A program made the translations under genes and the position numbers. Below, one piece after another: positions 1 through 9,562 of a stretch of 64,000 bases of DNA (positions within the stretch are counted from its first letter, which is position 1; every line of letters starts with the position of its first letter). Source of the DNA: Halobacillus sp. A5. GTDB lineage: Bacteria > Bacillota > Bacilli > Bacillales > Halobacillaceae. Under the pieces are notes generated by a model that was given only the letters and a program-made list of their open reading frames with translations, did no database searches and was not told the origin of the DNA. The stretch spans positions 62,001 through 126,000 of the forward strand of contig NZ_JAIZEO010000004.1 of assembly GCF_024189315.1 (NCBI RefSeq). Direction: 5' to 3'.

Positions 1-653
1 TGGAACCGGCGCTGGTAGTATTCCAGAACTTCAGGCAAACGGTCAAAGAGGGTCAGCGTCTGCATAATTAAATCATCAAAATCGAGCGACTGATTTTTCC
101 GCAGCTTCTTTTGGTAGCCTTTATAAATCTTAGCAATCTGCTCCTCATGCATGCTGTTTGCTTCACGCTCGTACTGTTCAGGCGTGATCAATTCGTTTTT
201 AGCGTTACTGATTGCTCCGATCATAGCACGGGGATCCCACTTCTTCGGATCTAGATTTAAATCCTTAAGTATTTGTTTAATAACCGATTGCTGGTCGCTT
301 GAGTCCAAAATGGAAAAGTTGCGGTCATAGCCAATCCGGTCAATGTCCCGCCTTAATATCCGTACACACATCGAGTGGAACGTGGACATCCAAATCTTAT
401 CGGCATCGGCACCTACCAGTGCCTCCACACGTGCCTTCATTTCCCGGGCTGCTTTATTCGTAAATGTGATCGCCAGCACATTCCGCGGAGACACGTCTCT
501 TTCATCAAGCAGGTAAGCAATTCGATGAGTGAGCACACGTGTTTTGCCACTCCCTGCTCCCGCCATTATAAGTAGCGGTCCTTCCGTATGGGTGACCGCA
601 TTTCGCTGTTGTTCATTTAACCCGCTTACTAAAGGGTGCATTGCTTGTGTCAT
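1..653 (-). CDS. pcrA: ATP-dependent DNA helicase PcrA, N-terminal part (partial)
   Basis: This is the 5' end of an SF1A (UvrD/Rep) helicase; the rest lies beyond the window start. PcrA unwinds DNA 3' to 5' in repair and rolling-circle plasmid replication. The visible 217 codons begin [16 protein letters not shown] and include the Q-motif-like start, Walker A (AGAGSGKT, near residue 35), motif Ia ([11 protein letters not shown]) and the motif with [12 protein letters not shown]. The start at 653 has a purine-rich ribosome site (AAGGAAGG) just upstream. It lies 27 bases downstream of pcrB, so the two are cotranscribed, as in B. subtilis. No frameshift is visible in the part present. Confidence 0.95.
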   Translation of the reverse strand, partial: MTQAMHPLVSGLNEQQRNAVTHTEGPLLIMAGAGSGKTRVLTHRIAYLLDERDVSPRNVLAITFTNKAAREMKARVEALVGADADKIWMSTFHSMCVRILRRDIDRIGYDRNFSILDSSDQQSVIKQILKDLNLDPKKWDPRAMIGAISNAKNELITPEQYEREANSMHEEQIAKIYKGYQKKLRKNQSLDFDDLIMQTLTLFDRLPEVLEYYQRRF

Positions 654-680
654 GAGGACACCTTCCTTTTTTCTTGATTG

Positions 681-1361
681 TTACCTGCAGGCTTCCACCG
701 TTCGTAAAGCTGCCTGTACATCTTTATATATAATATTACCAACCACGATGACGTCAGCATATTGCTTCATCGCTGCTGCCTGATCGTATGATTCAATTCC
801 TCCGCCATAAAAAAGTGCGGTCTGCTCTAATTGGGAGCTGACCTGTTTCACCAATTCCACATCCCCAAACATTCCGCTGTATTCTAAGTAAAAGATCGGA
901 AACCGAAACATTTGCTCGGCCATGACGGCATAGGCCATTACATCCTCCTGCGTGGGAAACTCACATTCTGCAGCTTTAAACACCTTGGCCTGATCGTTCA
1001 TTACACAGTAGCCTTCCACCACCATTTGATTCCAATCGATCCAATCATTATATTCCTTAATCGCTTCATGCTGGATTCCTGTAACAAAGTGTTTCTCCTT
1101 ACTGTTTAAAACGCTTGGAATTAAATAGCCGTCAAATCCAGGCATAATGGCTTCCATAGTCGAAACCTCAAGAAGGCAGGGAACAGTGTACTGCTGTACC
1201 CTTTCGGCAAGATCATATACATTATCAAATGTCACCCCATCCGTACCTCCGATAATGATTGCATCCGTACCTGATTCACAAATAGAAGATAAATCTTCGT
1301 TCTCTATTAATTTATTAGGATCCAGTTTAAAAACGTGGCGCCATTCGTTCACGTGTAGCAA
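681..1361 (-). CDS. pcrB: Heptaprenylglyceryl phosphate synthase PcrB
   Basis: A 226-residue TIM-barrel prenyltransferase of the PcrB/GGGPS family, which joins heptaprenyl diphosphate to sn-glycerol-1-phosphate. Visible signatures are EWRHVFKLDPNK at the N-terminus, GTDAIIIGGTDGV, the FYLEYSG segment and the phosphate-binding end FYGGGIES with VVVGNIIY. The start is TTG at 1361, nine bases after GGAGG; it aligns with the usual MxxVTEWKHVFKLDPNK start of the family. The gene is first in an operon with pcrA. A 10-bp perfect hairpin lies just upstream of its ribosome site. Confidence 0.93.
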   Translation of the reverse strand: MLHVNEWRHVFKLDPNKLIENEDLSSICESGTDAIIIGGTDGVTFDNVYDLAERVQQYTVPCLLEVSTMEAIMPGFDGYLIPSVLNSKEKHFVTGIQHEAIKEYNDWIDWNQMVVEGYCVMNDQAKVFKAAECEFPTQEDVMAYAVMAEQMFRFPIFYLEYSGMFGDVELVKQVSSQLEQTALFYGGGIESYDQAAAMKQYADVIVVGNIIYKDVQAALRTVEACR

Positions 1362-1381
1362 GGGATGTCTTCCTCCATATG

Positions 1382-1410
1382 GTGAAACTTTTTTCTAACG
1401 AAAGTTTCAC
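1382..1410 (-). promoter_or_regulatory. Leader hairpin upstream of pcrB ribosome site
   Basis: A perfect 10-bp inverted repeat (GTGAAACTTT and AAAGTTTCAC, 9-base loop) sits between the likely pcrB promoter and its ribosome site. No T-run follows it in the pcrB direction, so it is not a standard terminator. Its role is unknown; 5' mRNA stabilisation or translational control is possible. Confidence 0.5.
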
Positions 1411-1482
1411 TCGCAGAAGCTGCGTTTATTTCTCGGATATTTATCGTACGTATTCAACGATAAACCTTTTGTCCATTCATAT

Positions 1483-1491
1483 ATTATAGCA
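1483..1491 (-). promoter_or_regulatory. Extended -10 promoter for pcrB-pcrA
   Basis: On the minus strand the sequence reads TTTGCTATAATATATG: a perfect TATAAT with a TG extended -10 element. I see no good -35 at 16-18 bp. It lies about 120 bases upstream of pcrB, in a 359-base gene-free gap (1362-1720) that otherwise holds the leader hairpin and the yerC terminator. Confidence 0.6.
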
Positions 1492-1680
1492 AACTTTTGC
1501 TTATTACATGAATCGATAAGAGGGATTTTTTGTGAAGTATTGTGAGCTTTATGATGACTGAAGAAATTTGTTAATGTTTTAAATCGAACTGATGTCTGTG
1601 GAGGGAGGGCTGGGTTTTTGACATAAAAATACTACATCCGTCACTTGGCATTGGGATGTCGAAATTACCACTCTCATTAA

Positions 1681-1712
1681 AACAAAAAACCGCCCTTTTT
1701 AAAGAGGACGGT
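1681..1712 (-). terminator. Intrinsic terminator after yerC
   Basis: On the minus strand an 8-bp stem (AACCGTCC / GGGCGGTT, one G-U) is followed by TTTTTTGTTTT, directly after the yerC stop. It closes the yerA-yerB-yerC operon. Confidence 0.85.
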
Positions 1713-1720
1713 TATTACTT

Positions 1721-2023
1721 CTATTCTGTTCTTTTTTCCTGTACGCGGTCAAGTGCCAGAGTGTACGCATCATTACCGTAGTTCAAACAGCGTTTCACAC
1801 GAGAGATCGTAGCCGTGGACGCACCGGTTTCAGTTTCAATCTTATGGTACGTAAACCCTTCACGCAGCATTCTTGCTACTTCCAGACGTTGGGCAAGCGA
1901 CTGCACTTCATTCATCGTAGCCAAATCATCAAAAAATTCATAGCATTCTTCTACATTTTTTAAAGATAAAATCGCTTCGAAAAGCTGGTCCAGTGTTTTG
2001 CCTCTTAATTTATCAATCTGCAT
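1721..2023 (-). CDS. yerC: YerC/YecD family TrpR-related DNA-binding protein
   Basis: A 100-residue protein of the YerC/YecD family in the Trp repressor superfamily. It carries one helix-turn-helix near residues 60-85 (motif TYHKIETETGASTATISR). The chosen start (ATG at 2023, MQIDKLRGKT) has GGGAGGGG six to seven bases upstream and overlaps the end of yerB by 11 bases; an upstream in-frame start at 2044 lacks a ribosome site. The family is predicted to regulate transcription but its targets are poorly known. It is last in the yerA-yerB-yerC operon. Confidence 0.88.
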   Translation of the reverse strand: MQIDKLRGKTLDQLFEAILSLKNVEECYEFFDDLATMNEVQSLAQRLEVARMLREGFTYHKIETETGASTATISRVKRCLNYGNDAYTLALDRVQEKRTE

Positions 2024-3071
2024 TTGCTTCCCCTCCCTTTTCATTCACAGATACCATTCCTGGTTCATCAGGAACGACATTCACCCAAGTTTGACCCGGT
2101 TTAAATGGTACGGGTTCATCATTTTGATAAGGCAGAATCCGACCATCTGTATTCTTCCATTCTACATCAAGTTGCTCCCCTTTTTGCAAGAGGTATCCCT
2201 TTCCGCCTGAATTCAGGTCGATCTCCCTTCTTCCTGCATCATCAATTACTTCATGGGAGGTTTGCACAATCAGAACATTCTCAAGAGCTACTTGTTCATT
2301 GGTTTCTGCATCGATTGTCGGTTCACCATCGCTTTCGCGTAAATATTGTTCTTTGTCTTCATCATACGTATACGTGACCGTTTCATTTTCGTCGTATGTC
2401 ACAGTTACCTGCCCGGCTGGAGTTCCTTCTACGTCCGCCTCATCACTAAAAGGAAGCGGTTCTATTTCTTTTTCCATTTTATAGCCTTTACTCTGCAGCA
2501 GTTGTTCCAATCCGTTTGTTATTAAATAGGAATTGTGCGGCGCCTGACGGTCTGAAGTACGTTTAAATAACTCACGGTCATTATCATAGTGAGCACCGTC
2601 AGCATAATCAATACCGCTTTCTTCAATATCATCATTAATAAAATCAGCTGCTCCATGATACGTATAAAGGGCATCATATCCTTCAGCAGTCTCATAAAAG
2701 TAAGGCCGTGCACTTCGGACAGGTCCTACGTTTTCAGGCAGATCGCTTTGATACAAAGCCAGGAATCTCGTAATCTGCCCTTCAGCTAAAAATTCATAAA
2801 CGACGTCCGCCTGACTTAATCCAGACTGCGGACGGGCCTGCGAATGATTATTGACCATGACCGAAACGACTCGCTGGTCAATATCTTCATCCGTCTCTTC
2901 TCCCGTCAATGGATAAACCCGCGGGGGTTCTTCCTTTTCTCCCTGAGAGGGTTCTTCTTTTTCTTCCTGAGAGGGTTCTTCAGCCGCTTCATTTGACTTT
3001 GACTCGTTATTACTACAAGCCGCTAATACACTAAAAAGTAAAACCAGGCTAAACCATAAGAGCTTTCTCAT
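2013..3071 (-). CDS. yerB: DUF3048 family lipoprotein (YerB-like)
   Basis: A 352-residue putative lipoprotein. The N-terminus MRKLLWFSLVLLFSVLAAC has a charged start, a hydrophobic core and a lipobox (LAAC), so it should be anchored outside the membrane. A short Glu-rich linker follows, with repeated EEPSQ(G/E)EKEEP units, then the DUF3048 region (QARPQSGLSQADVVYEFLAEG, GPVRSARPYF). No enzymatic role is established for YerB. It starts 41 bases after the yerA stop with AAGGGG upstream, and is in one operon with yerA and yerC. The acidic linker fits an extracellular protein of a salt-tolerant bacterium. Confidence 0.88.
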   Translation of the reverse strand: MRKLLWFSLVLLFSVLAACSNNESKSNEAAEEPSQEEKEEPSQGEKEEPPRVYPLTGEETDEDIDQRVVSVMVNNHSQARPQSGLSQADVVYEFLAEGQITRFLALYQSDLPENVGPVRSARPYFYETAEGYDALYTYHGAADFINDDIEESGIDYADGAHYDNDRELFKRTSDRQAPHNSYLITNGLEQLLQSKGYKMEKEIEPLPFSDEADVEGTPAGQVTVTYDENETVTYTYDEDKEQYLRESDGEPTIDAETNEQVALENVLIVQTSHEVIDDAGRREIDLNSGGKGYLLQKGEQLDVEWKNTDGRILPYQNDEPVPFKPGQTWVNVVPDEPGMVSVNEKGGEANAD

Positions 3072-3112
3072 TCATTAATTCCCCTTAAAAATTTCTCGTC
3101 TCTCTTTATATA

Positions 3113-4858
3113 TTAACGCATGATCGCCGGATAAAGAACCTCATTCTTTTTCACATCCATGATGCCGACTGGAGTAATCCGTATAAAAGGCAGGTGCATG
3201 GAAGATAGAAACAGCAGCGTGTATACTGGATCTCCAAACGTATATCCATACGATTTTAATTTCTTTTTAAGTTCTTTTTCTTTTACTATCAGTTCGTCCA
3301 TTTCCATATCCGCCATTACTCCGGCTAAGGATAAGGGGAGTTCGAAAATCACTTCTCCCTCATCGACAAGAACTATCCCACCGCCAATTTCCTTTAAGCG
3401 TTGAAAAGCGAGCTTCATATCTGGGCGTGATTTTCCAATTAGTATAATATCTCCTGTGTTTGAGTAGGAGCTTACTAAAGCACCGAGAGAATCAGTGAAA
3501 CCTTTGAGCAGTGTGTTCACTCTCCACTCCCCATCACGGTCCAGCAATGTTAAAAAGGCTTCATTGTGGTCATCCGGCAGGCGTTCGGCAGCAGAGTCGA
3601 CATCAATCGCAAATGGTTTCGTTATGACTTCATTCACCATTTCCATTCCTACAGGCATAGAGAATTGAAGATCCTCTTCTGTTAAATCCCATGATAACTC
3701 AAGCTGCCTCAGTCCGTGTTTTTCCCAAGGGAAATCTGAACCCGTTTGAATGTGCTTATGATCACGTCTCACCCATTCCCCTTTCGCAATAACAGAATGC
3801 GGGTTTGGATCGTTTGGATGAGAAAGGAAATTCAAGTGGGCCACTCTTCCTGGCGCGAGGCTTCCAAGACGGTCTTCAATTCCAAAATGACGGGCTGCGT
3901 AATAAGAACCCATCATGTAGGCATCCACATCTTTCACACCCGCCTCAAGAGCGATTTTAATACACGGATTGATCAGTCCTTCACGATAAAATCCAGGCGT
4001 TGATCCATCCGTTGTAAACATTGTACGATCAAAGGATTGGATATTTTGATCCAGCAGCTCTTTCAAAATTTCAGGTAAATCAGGACGAATAGAAGAATAC
4101 CGTAAGCCCGTCTGGTATCCGTAAGATAATCGCTCAATAACCTCTGCAGCGGTCATTGATTCATGTTCGGAATCCACCCCCAGCAGCTTCATCTTCACTA
4201 ATGTTTTCCACGACGCTCCCGGAAGATGACCTTCCATCGGCTTCCTGGACCGCCTCGTTTCCTGCATCCAGTGCAGCATTTGATCATCACCGCCGTACAG
4301 CACTTCAGGCCAGGCCGTCAATTCTCCACCTTGAATGACGGCATCGTGGTGAAGCCAGGACAGAATTTGATCTTCAAACTTTTCCTGCTCCTCTTCCGGC
4401 AGTGTGGATTGAGAATCAAATCTCGCCCACCAGTACATCGAAGCAGACACGTTCATAAATTCCTCGAGCAGACTGAATGCATTTTTCTGGTCGGTTAAAA
4501 ATAACCACATCAAATTATCATTAATTAAAGTCGTTGTACCGGTGCGGGCTGCATATTCGGCCAGACTACGGGGATTATATAATTGAAATGGATGAGCATG
4601 CGGCTCAATATAGCCGGGTACGATATACGAATCGCTGCCGTCAATAATTTCGGTTCCTTCAGTAAGGGGCGGCAGTTCTGAACCGCAGTAAATAATACGG
4701 TCATTGTAAATCCATATATGACCCTTCATCCATTGTTTAAGATATACGTTTAAGTAAGTTGTTTGTTTGATTAACTTCGTTGGTGCCAGCTTTCCATCGA
4801 CAACTGCTGTATGTTCGCGAAGTTGACGGTTGCGCCAGCGAAAGCGTTGTTCATTCAT
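3113..4858 (-). CDS. yerA: Adenine deaminase family protein (YerA-like)
   Basis: A 581-residue amidohydrolase-superfamily protein resembling adenine deaminase, including the adenine-deaminase C-terminal region. Visible elements are the metal-binding HAH in YIEPHAHPFQ, a GGELTAWPEVL segment with the glutamate expected in the barrel, and SLAPGRVAHLNFL near the barrel end. Its position just downstream of the pur operon and upstream of yerB-yerC matches yerA of B. subtilis. The activity is predicted as adenine to hypoxanthine; YerA is more divergent than AdeC, so this needs care. Start at 4858 (MNEQRFRW) has GGGAGG seven bases upstream; an upstream start at 4879 has none. Confidence 0.85.
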   Translation of the reverse strand: MNEQRFRWRNRQLREHTAVVDGKLAPTKLIKQTTYLNVYLKQWMKGHIWIYNDRIIYCGSELPPLTEGTEIIDGSDSYIVPGYIEPHAHPFQLYNPRSLAEYAARTGTTTLINDNLMWLFLTDQKNAFSLLEEFMNVSASMYWWARFDSQSTLPEEEQEKFEDQILSWLHHDAVIQGGELTAWPEVLYGGDDQMLHWMQETRRSRKPMEGHLPGASWKTLVKMKLLGVDSEHESMTAAEVIERLSYGYQTGLRYSSIRPDLPEILKELLDQNIQSFDRTMFTTDGSTPGFYREGLINPCIKIALEAGVKDVDAYMMGSYYAARHFGIEDRLGSLAPGRVAHLNFLSHPNDPNPHSVIAKGEWVRRDHKHIQTGSDFPWEKHGLRQLELSWDLTEEDLQFSMPVGMEMVNEVITKPFAIDVDSAAERLPDDHNEAFLTLLDRDGEWRVNTLLKGFTDSLGALVSSYSNTGDIILIGKSRPDMKLAFQRLKEIGGGIVLVDEGEVIFELPLSLAGVMADMEMDELIVKEKELKKKLKSYGYTFGDPVYTLLFLSSMHLPFIRITPVGIMDVKKNEVLYPAIMR

Positions 4859-4999
4859 GGAGCAGCCTCCCGGGTTCATTTTTTCTATCGTAACACAGGT
4901 TGGATTCCCTTCGCTAAATATAAGAATACTGTCAATGCAGAAAAAGAAAGCGCTCTATCAGTTAATCATATTTTTTCCATTTATTAAAGAATTAACCCC

Positions 5000-5028
5000 A
5001 AATAAAAAAGGACGGGATAAGCCCGTCC
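5000..5028 (-). terminator. Intrinsic terminator of the pur operon
   Basis: On the minus strand GGACGGG-CTTAT-CCCGTCC, a perfect 7-bp GC-rich stem, is followed by TTTTTTATTT. It lies about 95 bases past the purD stop, so the last pur message carries a 3' tail that is antisense to the small ORF at 5053-5157. Confidence 0.92.
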
Positions 5029-5052
5029 TGGTCAGTAAAGGATGTCGACAAA

Positions 5053-5157
5053 ATGGATTTCATGGAATACTTGACTGATGCAGGGTTTGTGATCTCCCTG
5101 ATCATTGGTACAGTAGCAGCTTTACTCTATGTTTTCATTAGAAGAAATAATAGATGA
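5053..5157 (+). CDS. EYxxD-motif small membrane protein
   Basis: A 34-residue protein, MDFMEYLTDAGFVISLIIG followed by more hydrophobic residues and a basic end (FIRRNNR). It has one transmembrane helix and carries the EYLTD (EYxxD) motif of a family of tiny Bacillales membrane proteins that I recall from genome annotation; its function is unknown. An AAAGGATG ribosome site precedes the first ATG; the internal ATG at 5062 would start exactly at MEYLTD. It is convergent with purD and overlaps its last 36 bases, lying between purD and the operon terminator. Confidence 0.7.
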   Translation: MDFMEYLTDAGFVISLIIGTVAALLYVFIRRNNR

Positions 5158-6399
5158 CTGCCCGATGTCTTTTCTGTAAAAGAAGTCCTCGGAACGATCA
5201 AATACAGTCAGTGCTTCATTCACTTCAGTTAAGGCTGCGCTGAGGCTGTCCGCTGTTTTTCCGAACAATAATACGCGGCCGCCGTCCGAAACATAAGATT
5301 CTTTCACTTTCTTCGTTCCAGCGTGAACGATGAAAAGCCCTGGCTGCTTGTCCAACTGTGGAAGAGGCACGCCTTTTTGATAGCTTCCAGGGTAACCGGC
5401 TGAAGCGACAACAACACCTGCGCACGATTGCTTCTTCCATGTCAGTTCAGGATTCTTATGATCAAGAACATCCAGGATTACCTGCAGAAGATCATTCTCT
5501 AACAGAGGCAGAACGACTTGGGTTTCGGGATCACCAAACCTGGCATTAAATTCAATGACTTTTGAACCTTGAGACGTTTGGATCAATCCTGCGTATAATA
5601 TTCCGGTAAACGGACGACCTTCCTGAACCATAGCAGAAGCTGTCTGCTTTAGAATACTTTCTACGGCAAACTCATATTCACCTTCAGGCAGATCCTGGGC
5701 AGGGGCAAACGCTCCCATCCCTCCGGTATTCGGACCTTCGTCGCCTTCATATGCTCTCTTGTGATCTCTTGCTGTTACCATTGGGTATACGTCTTCCCCG
5801 TTGACGAAGGCCATCAAAGAGTATTCTTCTCCTTCAAGAAATTCCTCTACCACGATTTCCTTACTCGCCTCTCCGAACCGACGGTTTAACAGCATCTCAT
5901 CAACAGCTTCTACAGCCTGGCTGACCGTCTCAGCAACGACTACTCCTTTGCCTGCAGCTAAACCATCCGCTTTTACTACGATAGGTGCGCCCTTCTTCTC
6001 AATATAAGTCTTCGCTTCTTCGGCATTTGTGAAAGCCTCATACTCAGCAGTTGGAATGCTGTATTTCTTCATTATCTGCTTGGCATAATGCTTGCTTCCT
6101 TCAAGGAGAGCGGCCTCCTTCGTCGGACCGAAGACGAGCAGACCCGCTTCTTTAAAATCGTCGACAATGCCGTCCAACAAAGGATTCTCAGGTCCCACAA
6201 ATGTCACATCCACCCCGCTTTCCTGCGCAAAAGCGACGAGCTCGCCGTGTGACGTTTCTGAAATAGGGACACATTCCGCTTCTTCTTCCATACCCGCATT
6301 TCCCGGTGCAGCATAAACTTCAGCCACCTGAGGACTTTCAGCAAATTTCTGAACGAGACTATGCTCACGTCCCCCACGTCCAATAACTAGAACCTTCAT
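5122..6399 (-). CDS. purD: Phosphoribosylamine-glycine ligase
   Basis: A 425-residue ATP-grasp enzyme (GAR synthetase) that joins glycine to phosphoribosylamine, the second step of IMP synthesis. Visible are the N-domain MKVLVIGRGGREHSL, the ATP-grasp lysine region PIVVKADGLAAGKGVVVA, the GPNTGGMGAF loop and the metal-binding end EFNARFGDPETQ. Length is normal. It is the last gene of the pur operon, 17 bases after purH, and is followed by a strong terminator. Confidence 0.97.
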   Translation of the reverse strand: MKVLVIGRGGREHSLVQKFAESPQVAEVYAAPGNAGMEEEAECVPISETSHGELVAFAQESGVDVTFVGPENPLLDGIVDDFKEAGLLVFGPTKEAALLEGSKHYAKQIMKKYSIPTAEYEAFTNAEEAKTYIEKKGAPIVVKADGLAAGKGVVVAETVSQAVEAVDEMLLNRRFGEASKEIVVEEFLEGEEYSLMAFVNGEDVYPMVTARDHKRAYEGDEGPNTGGMGAFAPAQDLPEGEYEFAVESILKQTASAMVQEGRPFTGILYAGLIQTSQGSKVIEFNARFGDPETQVVLPLLENDLLQVILDVLDHKNPELTWKKQSCAGVVVASAGYPGSYQKGVPLPQLDKQPGLFIVHAGTKKVKESYVSDGGRVLLFGKTADSLSAALTEVNEALTVFDRSEDFFYRKDIGQSSIISSNENIE

Positions 6400-6415
6400 T
6401 CATTCTCCTCCTTTC

Positions 6416-7945
6416 TTAATGTTTGAAGTGACGCATTTTCGTAAACACCATTGCAATGCCATGCTTATTGCAGGCATCGATTGAGTCTTGATCGCGCTTT
6501 GATCCGCCTGGCTGAATGATCGCCTTTATTCCGGCCGATGCAGCGGCTTCAACCGTGTCCGGCATCGGGAAAAATGCATCAGATGCCAGAATGGCTCCCT
6601 GGGCTTGGTCCCCCGCCTGTTCAAAAGCAATCTGAGCTGCTCCTACACGGTTCATCTGCCCGGCTCCAACACCCAGGGTTTGATCCGATTTTGCCACAAC
6701 GATCGCATTTGACTTCACATGTTTGACGACTTTCCATCCCAGTTCAAGATCCTTCAACTCTTGCTCTGTTGGCTGGCGTTCAGTCGCAACTTCTAATTCT
6801 ACGTCTTCTAATGTGCCTTCGTCCGTGTCCTGAACGAGCAGACCACCACTTACTGAAGTAAGTTTATGCGTCTGCGTTTCAGGTTTCTTTATATCAATCT
6901 TCAACAAACGCAGGTTTTTCTTCGCTGTAAGTATTTCAAGCGCTTCTTCGCTAAACGATGGAGCCAGAACGATTTCCAAGAAAATTTCTTTCAGCTTAGC
7001 TGCCGTTTCTCCATCCACTTCACGGTTTAAAGCTACGATCCCGCCGAAAATGGATACAGGATCGGCGGCGTAAGCTTTACTGAAAGCATCAAATAAACCA
7101 CGGCTCGTGCCGACTCCACAAGGATTCATATGCTTAACAGCTACGGCTGCCGGTTCGTTAAACTCAAGTACAACATCAAGTGCAGCGTTCGCGTCCTGTA
7201 TATTGTTATAAGATAGCTCCTTGCCGTTTAACTGTTCTGCATTAGCCAGGGAAGCTCCCTTATAGTTCGCCTTTTTATAAAAGGAAGCGGTTTGGTGAGG
7301 GTTCTCACCATAACGTAAACTCTGTACCTTCTCATAAGTTACAATATACGATTCTGGATATGGTTCTTCAGTTAATTGAGCGAAATACTCAGCAATCAAA
7401 GCATCATAATTCGCTGTATGGCGGAATACTTTAGCGGCCAGATTCTTACGTTCAGCAAATGAAAGATCTCCAGACTTCAGACTGTCGATCACTTGATGGT
7501 AATCGTCCGGGTCAACCACGACCGCCACATCTTCAAAACTTTTAGCAGCGGAGCGAAGCATTGTCGGTCCCCCGATGTCAATGTTTTCAATCGCATCTTC
7601 TTCAGTTACATCAGGTTTCGCAATGGTTTCTTTAAACGGATAGAGATTCACCGCAACAAGATCAATCGTTTCAATGTTTAATTCGTCAAGCTGGCTCATA
7701 TGAGCTTCATTGCTGCGCTTAGCCAGCAGTCCGCCATGTACAGAGGGGTGCAATGTCTTGACGCGTCCATCCATAATTTCAGGGAACTCGGTAATCTCTG
7801 AAATAGAAAGAACAGGCAGTCCTGCTTCTTCAATCGCGCGCTTGGTTCCCCCTGTTGAGATTAGTTCGTAGCCAAGTTCGATTAATTGTTGAGCGAATTC
7901 GCTGATTCCTTGTTTGTCAGACACACTTAATAATGCACGTTTCAT
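6416..7945 (-). CDS. purH: Bifunctional AICAR formyltransferase/IMP cyclohydrolase
   Basis: A 509-residue two-domain enzyme for the last two steps of IMP synthesis. The N-terminal cyclohydrolase (MGS-like) domain shows RALLSVSDK and [13 protein letters not shown]; the C-terminal transformylase domain has [24 protein letters not shown] (catalytic Lys-His) and [10 protein letters not shown]. Length is normal. Its start overlaps the purN stop by 4 bases, indicating translational coupling. Confidence 0.97.
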   Translation of the reverse strand: MKRALLSVSDKQGISEFAQQLIELGYELISTGGTKRAIEEAGLPVLSISEITEFPEIMDGRVKTLHPSVHGGLLAKRSNEAHMSQLDELNIETIDLVAVNLYPFKETIAKPDVTEEDAIENIDIGGPTMLRSAAKSFEDVAVVVDPDDYHQVIDSLKSGDLSFAERKNLAAKVFRHTANYDALIAEYFAQLTEEPYPESYIVTYEKVQSLRYGENPHQTASFYKKANYKGASLANAEQLNGKELSYNNIQDANAALDVVLEFNEPAAVAVKHMNPCGVGTSRGLFDAFSKAYAADPVSIFGGIVALNREVDGETAAKLKEIFLEIVLAPSFSEEALEILTAKKNLRLLKIDIKKPETQTHKLTSVSGGLLVQDTDEGTLEDVELEVATERQPTEQELKDLELGWKVVKHVKSNAIVVAKSDQTLGVGAGQMNRVGAAQIAFEQAGDQAQGAILASDAFFPMPDTVEAAASAGIKAIIQPGGSKRDQDSIDACNKHGIAMVFTKMRHFKH

Positions 7946-8523
7946 TTAGCTTCCTCCTTGGTGAGTAGGGATTGGATAACATGGGGATACAGCCTATGCT
8001 CTACAGCCTGTATTTTTCGTCGGACGTCATCCTTTGTATCCTCTTCTGTTATCGACAGCGCTTCCTGCGCGATTATCGGGCCGGTATCCATCCCGTCATC
8101 TACGAAGTGCACGGTGACCCCCGTCACTTTCACCTTTTTATCTACTGCCTGTCCGATCGCGTCCTTGCCCGGGAATGCGGGAAGAAGGGATGGATGGATG
8201 TTGATGATGCGGTTGGCATAAGATTCTAATAAGGTTGGACCGATTAACCGCATATATCCGGCCAGAATGATCCATTCTACGTTCCTTGCTCTGCAATCTG
8301 CTAGTACAGCGGATTCATAAGCTGCTTTATCAGTAAATGATTTGGGTGTGCAGACGACGGTATCAATGTCTCTTTTTTGTGCTTTTTCGATAACACCTGC
8401 ATTGATTTTATCACTGACAAGGAGGCTGACCTCGGCATCGAGCGTGCCTTCATTAACAGCGTTCACAATAGCATCGAAGTTTGTTCCTGTGCCTGAGGCA
8501 AAGACCGCGATTTTGTTATTCAT
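7942..8523 (-). CDS. purN: Phosphoribosylglycinamide formyltransferase
   Basis: A 193-residue GAR transformylase using 10-formyl-THF. Motifs are [16 protein letters not shown] (phosphate loop), the catalytic Asn/His segment [14 protein letters not shown] and the later [17 protein letters not shown] with its aspartate. The ATG at 8523 overlaps the purM stop as ATGA and is preferred; a TTG two codons upstream is closer to AAGGA and cannot be excluded. Confidence 0.96.
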   Translation of the reverse strand: MNNKIAVFASGTGTNFDAIVNAVNEGTLDAEVSLLVSDKINAGVIEKAQKRDIDTVVCTPKSFTDKAAYESAVLADCRARNVEWIILAGYMRLIGPTLLESYANRIINIHPSLLPAFPGKDAIGQAVDKKVKVTGVTVHFVDDGMDTGPIIAQEALSITEEDTKDDVRRKIQAVEHRLYPHVIQSLLTKEEAK

Positions 8524-9542
8524 GACCAATAAATTCCTTCATCTGCTGTGACATAGCCAATTAAGGAGGCGTCTTCACCGTGTTCCTTCAGAGAATCGAG
8601 CGCTGCTTTACTTTCTTCCTCTGCAACAACAGCAACCATGCCGATGCCCATGTTAAATACACCGAGCATATCTTCAATAGGTAATGCTCCTTTATCCTGC
8701 AGAAAGTCAAAGATTGCTGGTACATTCCAGCTATCCTGCTTCAAGCGTACTCCTAATCCGCCAGGAAGCGTGCGGGGAATATTTTCATAGAATCCGCCGC
8801 CGGTAACATGCGCCAAGCCTTTTACAGATACGGACTGTTTAAGAGACTGGATGGGCTGCGTATATAGTTTCGTAGGTGTTAACAGCTCTTCACCTAAAGG
8901 TTTAGTAAATCCTGAATAAGTGGTGTGCAAGTCCAGGTTTTTGTCTTCAATTATCCGGCGCACGAGCGAGAATCCGTTCGAGTGAACGCCGCTTGAAGGC
9001 AGACCGATCAACGCATCGCCGGGCTGAATACCTGAACCTGATATAAGCTGGTCTTTGTCGGCCATTCCGACCACAAACCCTGCCAGATCATATTCATCTT
9101 CATCATACATACCGGGCATTTCAGCAGTCTCGCCGCCGACCAGAGCGCATCGGGATTGTTCACACCCATCAGCAATTCCTTTAACGATCTGCTCAATTTT
9201 CTCTGGTTCATTTTTCCCGCAGGCAATGTAATCGAGGAACAGCAAAGGGTCTGCTCCTTGAGCGACAATATCGTTTACACACATCGCAACCACATCAATT
9301 CCAATCGTATCGTGCTTGTCCATTTCAAAGGCCAGCTTCAGCTTTGTGCCGACGCCGTCCGTTCCTGTCACAAGCACGGGATGAGTGTAACTCATCCCGC
9401 TGATATCAAATAATCCGGCAAACGATCCTAAGCCTCCGATTACTTCAGGACGCATCGTGCGCTGGACGTGCTTTTTCATTAAATCAACAGCTTGATAGCC
9501 TGCTTCTACATCTACTCCTGCTTTTTTATATGATTCGCTCAT
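8520..9542 (-). CDS. purM: Phosphoribosylformylglycinamidine cyclo-ligase
   Basis: A 340-residue AIR synthetase of the PurM/SelD fold. It shows [25 protein letters not shown], with the conserved metal and phosphate residues, [11 protein letters not shown] and [13 protein letters not shown]. The start at 9542 (MSESYKKAG) has AAGGAGG upstream and gives the family length; the open frame runs 29 codons further up into purF without a ribosome site. Confidence 0.96.
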   Translation of the reverse strand: MSESYKKAGVDVEAGYQAVDLMKKHVQRTMRPEVIGGLGSFAGLFDISGMSYTHPVLVTGTDGVGTKLKLAFEMDKHDTIGIDVVAMCVNDIVAQGADPLLFLDYIACGKNEPEKIEQIVKGIADGCEQSRCALVGGETAEMPGMYDEDEYDLAGFVVGMADKDQLISGSGIQPGDALIGLPSSGVHSNGFSLVRRIIEDKNLDLHTTYSGFTKPLGEELLTPTKLYTQPIQSLKQSVSVKGLAHVTGGGFYENIPRTLPGGLGVRLKQDSWNVPAIFDFLQDKGALPIEDMLGVFNMGIGMVAVVAEEESKAALDSLKEHGEDASLIGYVTADEGIYWS

Positions 9543-9562
9543 GTCTGGTGTGCCTCCTTGTG

